10,697 bases of DNA from JBKJUK01 sp046590705 (GTDB lineage Bacteria > Acidobacteriota > Thermoanaerobaculia > Gp7-AA8), in NCBI GenBank assembly GCA_046590705.1, contig JBKJUK010000044.1, positions 1 through 10,697 of the forward strand. Reading direction: 5' to 3'. Shown here in pieces: positions 5,756-10,697 of this stretch; position 1 is the first letter of the stretch; each line of letters opens with the position of its first letter. Position numbers and translations under genes: made by a program. Under the pieces are notes generated by a model that saw nothing but the letters and a program-made list of their open reading frames with translations, did no database searches and was not told where the DNA came from.

Positions 5756-7396
5756 ATGCGGAATCGCCTTCGTCAACCGCCGGTTCTTTCATCTGTGAAA
5801 AAGTTATCTTTAGCTGTCGCCTTGCTCTTCACCTTCGCAGCGAGCGCAGCAGACGGACGCGCTGAGCTTGTAAAGTCAACAACCGCACTGCAGCAGAGCG
5901 GACTCGATGGCCGCGGACAGATCATCGCTGTCGTTGATACCGGAGCTGACTTTGATCACTGCGCCTTCGCTGAAGCAGACGGGTCGAAGCCCCCTGTCAA
6001 CACCGGCTCAGCGGCTGGCCTCTCCTGGCAGAACTTCGATCTGGGTCGGCGAAAGATCGTGGCCTACAACTTCCTTTTCTCCTGTGCTCAATTCCCAGGT
6101 GTCACCGGCTGCGAAGATCCACAGCTGCCGTCCTCATTCGACAACCATGGTCACGGCACCCGCGCAGCCGGCATTGCCGGTGGTGACATGAATGTGCGCG
6201 GCGTACGGGATCCGAACGATTCAATGGCGCCAGCTGCGAAGCTGATCATTCAGGACACAGGATTCTCAGCCTCCAGCCCATGTCAGCTTCCGGGCCTCGG
6301 GTGCCCGGCCATTGATCTGCTCCCGATGTTCGAGCAGGCCTACCGGCAAGGGGCCAGAATTCAAACCAATTCATGGGGAGACAGTCAGGCCAATTACTCG
6401 ATCGGCGCGAGCCAGATCGATCGTTTCGTCTGGAACAATCCCGATGCACTGGTCATTTTCAATGCGGGAAATCGCGGGATGACAGGCGCTTCGAGCGTGT
6501 CCAGTCCCGGAAGCGCAAAGAATGGGATTCAAGTCGGCGGTACGCGTTACTTCAACGAAGACGACGACGTAATCTGGAGCGGGAGCGGACGCGGCCCCAC
6601 TCGTGACGGACGGATCAAGCCCGATCTGGTGCAGCCATCGTTTCTCGTGACTTCCGAATCAGATCGAGATGTACGAACCGGAAATTGCGCGGTGGCCTCG
6701 CAGGGAGGGACATCGTGGTCCGCACCTTCTCTGGCAGCGGCGGCCGCCCTCGTGCGCCAGTACTTCGTGGACGGGTTCTATCCGAGTGGCAGCGCGGCTG
6801 CTTCAGATTCGCTGATTCCCAGTGCAGCATTGCTGAAGGCCACCTTGATCGCCTCAGCGCGGCCGGTCTCCCGGCGTGAATCTGGTGGAGTCATCAGTCC
6901 GGCTGAGCCGGTTCCGTCCTATGAGCAGGGTTTCGGCTTCGCGGATCCTGATCGCGCGCTCTACTTTCAGGGTGAATCTTCACGGTTGAAAATTCTCGAT
7001 CGCAGTGCGCCGAGCGGACTGCAATCCGGCGATGCCTTCCTCGAGTTGGTTCGCGTTCATGGGAAAGAGCCGATGAGAATCGTGCTGGTCTGGACCGATC
7101 CTCCTGCTGATCCTGCGGCCCCTCACACTGCGCTCAAGTTGATCCACGATCTCGATCTCTCAGTCACGGATCCCACTGGAAAGATGGTGTTCGGGAACTC
7201 CCGGCTCACCGGCGGAAACCCTGACCGCCTGAACAACGTCGAAATGATTTCGATCGAGGCTCCGGTAGCCGGCACATATCGCGTACGAGTCGCTGCTCAT
7301 CGCGTCGCCGCTGGAGCGCGGCAGAGTTTTGCGCTGGTTCTCGTCGGCGACTTCAATGAAGCGCCAGTGAGAACGCGGCCCAGAAGATCGCGGTAG
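5756..7396 (+). CDS. Secreted subtilisin-like serine protease (S8, KP-43-like)
   Basis: This 546-residue protease starts with a Sec signal peptide: a basic n-region, the hydrophobic segment LSLAVALLFTFA (17-28) and a likely cut after AASA (about residue 31). The S8 catalytic triad is complete: D61 in AVVDTGAD, H133 in GHGT and S320 in GGTSWSAP, with oxyanion N239 in FNAGN. Residues ~410-532 form a beta-rich C-terminal domain with LVWTDPP, LIHDLDLSVTDP and NNVEMISI motifs, typical of KP-43-type subtilases. No inhibitor-type propeptide fits between the signal peptide and the catalytic domain, which begins by about residue 37. Six cysteines remain in the predicted mature protein and could form disulfides outside the cytoplasm. 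A GTG at 5795 (codon 14) would give a compact signal peptide starting M-KKLSLAVALL and may be the real start; neither start has a clear ribosome site. It is flanked by repeat-rich gaps and is probably monocistronic. Confidence 0.92.
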   Translation: MRNRLRQPPVLSSVKKLSLAVALLFTFAASAADGRAELVKSTTALQQSGLDGRGQIIAVVDTGADFDHCAFAEADGSKPPVNTGSAAGLSWQNFDLGRRKIVAYNFLFSCAQFPGVTGCEDPQLPSSFDNHGHGTRAAGIAGGDMNVRGVRDPNDSMAPAAKLIIQDTGFSASSPCQLPGLGCPAIDLLPMFEQAYRQGARIQTNSWGDSQANYSIGASQIDRFVWNNPDALVIFNAGNRGMTGASSVSSPGSAKNGIQVGGTRYFNEDDDVIWSGSGRGPTRDGRIKPDLVQPSFLVTSESDRDVRTGNCAVASQGGTSWSAPSLAAAAALVRQYFVDGFYPSGSAAASDSLIPSAALLKATLIASARPVSRRESGGVISPAEPVPSYEQGFGFADPDRALYFQGESSRLKILDRSAPSGLQSGDAFLELVRVHGKEPMRIVLVWTDPPADPAAPHTALKLIHDLDLSVTDPTGKMVFGNSRLTGGNPDRLNNVEMISIEAPVAGTYRVRVAAHRVAAGARQSFALVLVGDFNEAPVRTRPRRSR

Positions 7397-7443
7397 AGGG
7401 TCGTAGCCTCGCCGCACGCCTTCGAACTCATATCCGAAACCTG

Positions 7444-7618
7444 TGGAGCACAGGCAATCCTGCCTGTGACTGGACCCCCGAAGTTCAACGGATACGAGTC
7501 GAGGCAGGATTGCCTGTGCCACAGAGGCTCAGCTCACGCCGAAACGATTTCTACGCTTAGACCTCTCTCCCCTTCGAAGTCAGTGCGCCGCGCCACAGGC
7601 AGGATTGCCTGTGCTCCA
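7444..7618. repeat. Three copies of a 20-bp palindromic repeat, outer two as 25 bp inverted repeat
   Basis: The core CACAGGCAGGATTGCCTGTG (7594-7613) is itself a hairpin: 8 bp arms around GGAT. Its exact reverse complement is at 7449-7468. Including flanks, 7444-7468 and 7594-7618 are perfect 25 bp reverse complements. A third copy at 7502-7519 lies in the same orientation as the right one but has a degenerate left flank. The group fills most of the 298-base gap between the protease and the SPFH genes. I found no gene in the gap. Unequal spacing and mixed orientation rule out a CRISPR array. Confidence 0.8.
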
Positions 7619-7694
7619 TCATGGAAACCATCTCGCGCGGTTAGCGTAAGATAGTAGAAACGTCCCTTAACCCGCACTCCTAATAGGAAGAAGC

Positions 7695-8741
7695 ATGCTC
7701 GAAGGCACTGCTGCGCCTCGATTTCGCATCCACTCGCCCCTGCTCACCAGTCTTCGCGCCCGCTTTGGCAAGATCCTGCTGCTCGTTCTCGCCGCGGTTG
7801 CCCCGATTCTGCTGCTCAGGACTTGCGCGTTCACCTACGTTGCACCCAACGAAGTCGGAATCCGGCAGGTCGCCTACGGGCCGGGCAAAGGACTTCAGAA
7901 AAGCATCGTGGAGCCGGGGTACCGGAGGGAGATCTTCGGGTATGAGACTGTGCGCACCTTCCCGCGCGATCTTCAGGCGGTCGAGTTCACGGACAACGCC
8001 GCTGAAGGAAGCAAAGATCACAAGGTGGTGAAAGCGGTGAACGTGCCGACCGTCGACGGCTACCCGGTGACAATCGATGTCACGGTCGTCTATCGGATCG
8101 CCGATCCTTTTCAGGTCGTCAGGCGCTTCGGTTTCGGTCGCGGTTACGAAGAAGGAGTGGTGATTCGCTTCACCGATCCATCCATCAAGCAATATCTTGG
8201 AGCGCTGCGCGCAGAAGAGTTCTATCGTCACACCCGCCTTCGCCAGGTTGCGCTCATGAAGAAGGACCTCACTGCGAAATTCAAAGAGAACGGCCTGGAG
8301 CTCACGGACGTCCTGATCAGGCAGTACGACTACCCGGCAACGTTCCAGGACCTGACCGAGCAGAAGAAGATTCAGGACCAGTCAGTGCTCGCCAATCGCG
8401 AGTTCACCAAACAGGCCGAAGTGCAGACGCGACTGAATCAGGTTTCCGCAGAGGGAAAGAATCTGATGAACCTGAAGACCGCCGAATTTCAGGCGCAGAT
8501 CACTGGAATCAATGCCCAGAAGGACCTCTACGAGAGACAGAAGCGCGCCGAGGCTGATCTTCTGGTGAGGGCGGCCGAGGCGAGTGGAACGGAGTTGATC
8601 AACCGGGCCATGGAGGGTTCGGGTTCGGACAAGCTGCTGCGACTCAAGAAAGGCCTGGCAATTCTGAACGGCATCAAGGGTCCCATCTACATCACCGATG
8701 ATCCGACTGACCTCGGACGCATTGTGAACAACAGGAACTGA
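7695..8741 (+). CDS. SPFH/band-7 domain protein, membrane-anchored
   Basis: This 348-residue protein has one N-terminal membrane segment (about 26-42, KILLLVLAAVAPILLL), then an SPFH/prohibitin-like domain (about 46-220, beginning YVAPNEVGIRQ and ending with LIRQYDYPATFQDL). A long Ala/Glu/Lys/Gln-rich helical stretch (about 215-300) is of the kind that drives ring or cage assembly in this family. The C-terminus is short and polar. SPFH proteins form large membrane-bound oligomers that organise membrane domains or, as with HflK/HflC, control FtsH protease; no ftsH is in the window. AGGAAG at 7685-7690, 4 nt from the ATG, supports the start. Another SPFH gene begins 2 nt after its stop, so the two are co-translated and probably hetero-oligomerise. 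With the basic N-terminal tail inside, most of the protein would be periplasmic. The specific subfamily is not recognised. Confidence 0.88.
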   Translation: MLEGTAAPRFRIHSPLLTSLRARFGKILLLVLAAVAPILLLRTCAFTYVAPNEVGIRQVAYGPGKGLQKSIVEPGYRREIFGYETVRTFPRDLQAVEFTDNAAEGSKDHKVVKAVNVPTVDGYPVTIDVTVVYRIADPFQVVRRFGFGRGYEEGVVIRFTDPSIKQYLGALRAEEFYRHTRLRQVALMKKDLTAKFKENGLELTDVLIRQYDYPATFQDLTEQKKIQDQSVLANREFTKQAEVQTRLNQVSAEGKNLMNLKTAEFQAQITGINAQKDLYERQKRAEADLLVRAAEASGTELINRAMEGSGSDKLLRLKKGLAILNGIKGPIYITDDPTDLGRIVNNRN

Positions 8742-8743
8742 TC

Positions 8744-9760
8744 ATGCGCTCGACAATCATTCTCTCAGTACTTGCTATCGCTGGCCTGAGTGCGGCCTGC
8801 ACTCCTCATCGTACGGAAGCTACGGAAGTAGGCGTGAAGTTCAACAAGGTCACTAAATCGATCGAGTTGATGGAGGCAGGTGCGACATACCTGTTCGTGC
8901 CGATCATCAATGACTGGAAGACCTTCGACACGTCGACGCAGAACCTGATCATGTCCGGGGAGATCAAGTCGGGCGACCGGGGTGGAAAGGACGATCTTCG
9001 CTTCAAAACCAGAGATGGCAACGACATCGAGACTGACGTCACTGTGCGCTGGCGAGTGAACCCTGTCAAAGCGGCGTGGCTGTGGCAGCATGTCGGTCCC
9101 GATACCGTCTCCGTCAAGGAACGATTGGTGCGACCACAGTCTCGTGCCTACGTTCGTGATGTGCTCAACCGGCTCGACTCCGAAGAGTTTTATCAGCCCG
9201 GGCTACGCTTCGCGGCGGCCAACGACGCCACCAAGGTGCTCGCTGCGAATCTCGCGCGCCACGGCGTTATTGTCGAGCAGGTGATCCTGGGGAACTTTTC
9301 GTTCAAGGCCGAGTATCAGAAGCTGATCTTCGCGCGGAAAGAAGCGGAGAAGCAGGCCGAGAAACTCGAAGCGGAGATTCTCGCCACGCAGGAGTCGAAT
9401 CAGGCCAACCTGCAGTCGAGAATTGCTGAACTCACCGCGCAGTTGACGTTCGCGCAGGGTCAGTTCGAGCAGGCCAAGCGTGGTGCCGATGCCTACCTCA
9501 TCCGCAAGCAACAGGACGCCCAGGCCACGTTGATCGAAAAGACTGCCAGCGCAGAAGGTCTTCGTAAGGAACGCGCGGCATTGAACAGCAGCGCCGGTGA
9601 TGCCTACGTGAATCTGCAGCTGATCGACGCGCTGCAGAAGAAAGAGTTGCGGCAGATCCCGAAACTTCCCAGCGGCAACGTAATCATCGACGGCAACAAA
9701 CTGCTGCAACAGCTTGGTGTGATTCAGTACGACAAGCAGCGTTCGGCCGACCAGCCGTGA
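8744..9760 (+). CDS. SPFH/band-7 domain protein, probable lipoprotein
   Basis: This 338-residue protein has a short hydrophobic N-terminus ending in LSAAC (C19), which fits the broad lipoprotein signal pattern although Ser at -3 is not the classic residue. An SPFH-like domain follows (about 24-190: TEATEVGVKF, then VTVRWRV, LVRPQSRAYVRDVLNRL, and VILGNFSF). A charged helical coiled-coil stretch spans about 192-275, and a C-terminal segment holds LPSGNVIIDG, a pattern seen in several band-7 proteins. It begins 2 nt after the previous SPFH gene; AGGAAC sits just upstream of the ATG. If both N-termini are processed as predicted, one partner is membrane-spanning and the other lipid-anchored, both facing the periplasm. 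Function is unknown beyond the family role. A simple signal anchor instead of lipid modification remains possible. Confidence 0.85.
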   Translation: MRSTIILSVLAIAGLSAACTPHRTEATEVGVKFNKVTKSIELMEAGATYLFVPIINDWKTFDTSTQNLIMSGEIKSGDRGGKDDLRFKTRDGNDIETDVTVRWRVNPVKAAWLWQHVGPDTVSVKERLVRPQSRAYVRDVLNRLDSEEFYQPGLRFAAANDATKVLAANLARHGVIVEQVILGNFSFKAEYQKLIFARKEAEKQAEKLEAEILATQESNQANLQSRIAELTAQLTFAQGQFEQAKRGADAYLIRKQQDAQATLIEKTASAEGLRKERAALNSSAGDAYVNLQLIDALQKKELRQIPKLPSGNVIIDGNKLLQQLGVIQYDKQRSADQP

Positions 9761-9776
9761 TGTCTCATCAACGGCA

Positions 9777-10397
9777 ATGCTGAATCTTGTCGGCACCTCG
9801 TACGACTACGGCTCAGTCACCTTCGCCGTGCTGCAGGAGTGTGAGCACCGGCGCAAGTCGCTGCTCGATGCCGAGGCGCCGGCACTTCTGCAGGCGATTG
9901 CTCGCAGAAAGATGAGCGAGCTCGAGGCAGGCTTCAAGGAAGGTGGTGGCGACCCGCTTTACTGGCAGGGACTTCAGTCAGAGATGCTCGAGAACGTCAT
10001 GCCTCGTTACATCCCGTCAGCAATCGAACAGACCAGGCTCGAACGGTCGCACTTCGATGTGTGGCGCACTGGTGATCTGGTCGCTCGCAGTGCGATCTCG
10101 CTGGCCATGCTCATGCTGGGCGGCCTGATCATCTGGCTTCCCTTCATCCCTATTTTCGAAGATGCCTTTGCGTTCTTTCTTGCTCTGGCAGGCTGGTTTT
10201 ATCCCGAGTTGAAGCGCCTTCTGTTCGAATACCGGCACTCGAGATTTCTAAATGCGGTGGTTGCTGCCGGGACGAAGTACCAGAAGTTGCTGGATAAAGA
10301 ATATCTGGCTTCTCCGCACCTTGCGGAAGCGCTGCAATCGTACGGTCGACTGGAATTGCCACCGATCGAAACGACGGACGAAACGAAGCAGCCCTGA
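9777..10397 (+). CDS. Small two-TM protein of unknown function
   Basis: I do not recognise this 206-residue protein. A mainly helical, charged N-terminal region (about 1-100) is followed by two adjacent hydrophobic segments (about 103-123 and 127-143) joined by a very short turn, so the protein is probably a membrane hairpin with both ends on one side. The C-terminal ~60 residues are soluble. It starts 16 nt after the second SPFH gene on the same strand and is probably in the same transcript. There is no strong Shine-Dalgarno. Position suggests a membrane partner of the SPFH pair, comparable to other small membrane proteins encoded beside SPFH genes, but nothing in its sequence shows this directly. 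The reading frame is intact and continuous with the operon. Confidence 0.75.
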   Translation: MLNLVGTSYDYGSVTFAVLQECEHRRKSLLDAEAPALLQAIARRKMSELEAGFKEGGGDPLYWQGLQSEMLENVMPRYIPSAIEQTRLERSHFDVWRTGDLVARSAISLAMLMLGGLIIWLPFIPIFEDAFAFFLALAGWFYPELKRLLFEYRHSRFLNAVVAAGTKYQKLLDKEYLASPHLAEALQSYGRLELPPIETTDETKQP

Positions 10398-10413
10398 CGG
10401 AGTGGACGCGTAG

Positions 10414-10432
10414 GGGCGAGCTGCGCTCGCCC
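10414..10432. repeat. Short perfect hairpin after the SPFH operon
   Basis: GGGCGAGCTGCGCTCGCCC has 8 bp perfect arms and a 3-base loop, 16 nt after the stop of the last gene. No T-run follows (the next bases are GCTCCCTC), so an intrinsic terminator is unlikely unless termination is of a U-tract-less type. It may be a member of another dispersed hairpin family. Confidence 0.6.
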
Positions 10433-10464
10433 GCTCCCTCGGCTTCTCGCGAAATGCTGAGCCC

Positions 10465-10697
10465 GCGCGATCTTCCCTCTCCCCGAGCGAATTGACGCAA
10501 CTTCGATGCTCGTCTTCGGGGAGAGGGTCAGGGAGAGGGGAGATAGCAAGACGGCAGTAGCAGCTGATTCGATGAGCTGTCATCGTATCCTGCTCCGAAA
10601 AGGCTATCAGCTCATTGGCAACCCCTCTCCCTGGCCCTCTCCCCGAAGACGAGCATCGAAGTTGCGTCAATTCGCTCGGGGAGAGGGAAGATCGCGC
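10465..10697. repeat. 76 bp near-perfect inverted repeat, MITE-like
   Basis: Positions 10465-10540 and 10622-10697 are reverse complements over 76 bases, with one mismatch: T at 10528 opposite G at 10634, which would be a G-U pair in RNA. The loop is 81 bases (10541-10621) and contains a weaker internal pairing, AGCTGAT (10562-10568) with ATCAGCT (10606-10612). The arms contain CCCTCTCCCCG-like tracts, a sequence style common in dispersed bacterial intergenic repeats. The right arm runs to the last base, so the element may extend further. Open frames here arise from the repeat and are not called as genes. Confidence 0.85.

Noticed and set aside
5318..5865. Two overlapping plus-strand open frames in the gap before the protease
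   Set aside because: They derive from the repeat element and low-complexity sequence, have no domain or ribosome site, and the second overlaps the protease start in another frame.
7160..7522. Minus-strand open frame across the protease end and the repeat gap
   Set aside because: It is antisense to the conserved C-terminal domain of the protease and then runs through the palindromic repeats; no family features are seen.
7444..7618. Possible short CRISPR array
   Set aside because: There are only three copies, in mixed orientation and with unequal spacing; no cas genes are nearby and each repeat is a self-complementary hairpin typical of REP-like elements.
10414..10432. Rho-independent terminator after the SPFH operon
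   Set aside because: The hairpin is strong but is followed by GC-rich sequence and no T-run.
10199..10670. Minus-strand open frames encoding Ser/Pro/Leu-rich peptides at the right end
   Set aside because: They read through the 76 bp inverted repeat and opposite the last gene; such LSPLSLTLSP-type peptides are a typical translation of this kind of repeat.

Overview
The window reads as bacterial chromosome of moderately high GC, with dense, often overlapping genes separated by repeat-rich gaps. There is no transposase, integrase, phage gene, tRNA or rRNA. Gene content (a receiver-PP2C regulator, a MoxR/Mg-chelatase-like AAA+ and VWA pair, a KP-43-like subtilase, paired SPFH proteins) and several families of dispersed palindromic repeats would suit Acidobacteriota or a similar Gram-negative soil or sediment lineage. 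That placement is a weak inference, since no phylogenetic marker could be compared.

Layout. Positions 1-1458, minus strand: a response regulator fused to a SpoIIE/RsbU-type PP2C phosphatase (1458 to 250), followed 19 nt later by the start of a small ORF (230 to 1, running off the edge). That ORF resembles the N-terminus of DUF2442 and then reads in frame through a palindromic repeat. Positions 1520-5278, plus strand: a good sigma70-like promoter, then a tight unit of pth (peptidyl-tRNA hydrolase), an AAA+ ATPase, a small ribbon-helix-helix/TPR-like protein and a VWA protein. The first two junctions overlap by 4 nt and the third has a 7 nt gap, so the genes are probably co-transcribed and largely translationally coupled. 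Positions 5279-5755: a gene-free gap holding a nested inverted repeat related to the one at the left edge. Positions 5756-7396: a secreted subtilisin-like serine protease with a C-terminal beta-rich domain. Positions 7397-7694: a gap with three copies of a short palindromic repeat, the outer two forming a 25 bp perfect inverted repeat. Positions 7695-10397: two adjacent SPFH/band-7 proteins, one membrane-anchored and one a probable lipoprotein, followed by a small two-TM protein of unknown function. Positions 10398-10697: a short hairpin, then a nearly perfect 76 bp inverted repeat that reaches the window end.

How the genes may work together. The AAA+ and VWA proteins match the general MoxR-VWA and ChlI-ChlD plan, in which the ATPase remodels a target recruited through the MIDAS domain. 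The RHH/TPR protein encoded between them is the least expected part and could be a DNA-binding or adaptor subunit. The two SPFH proteins probably form a hetero-oligomeric membrane-associated assembly. No complete new defence or mobile system is evident. The most distinctive items are the AAA+/RHH-TPR/VWA cassette, the SPFH pair with its small membrane partner, and the repeat families.
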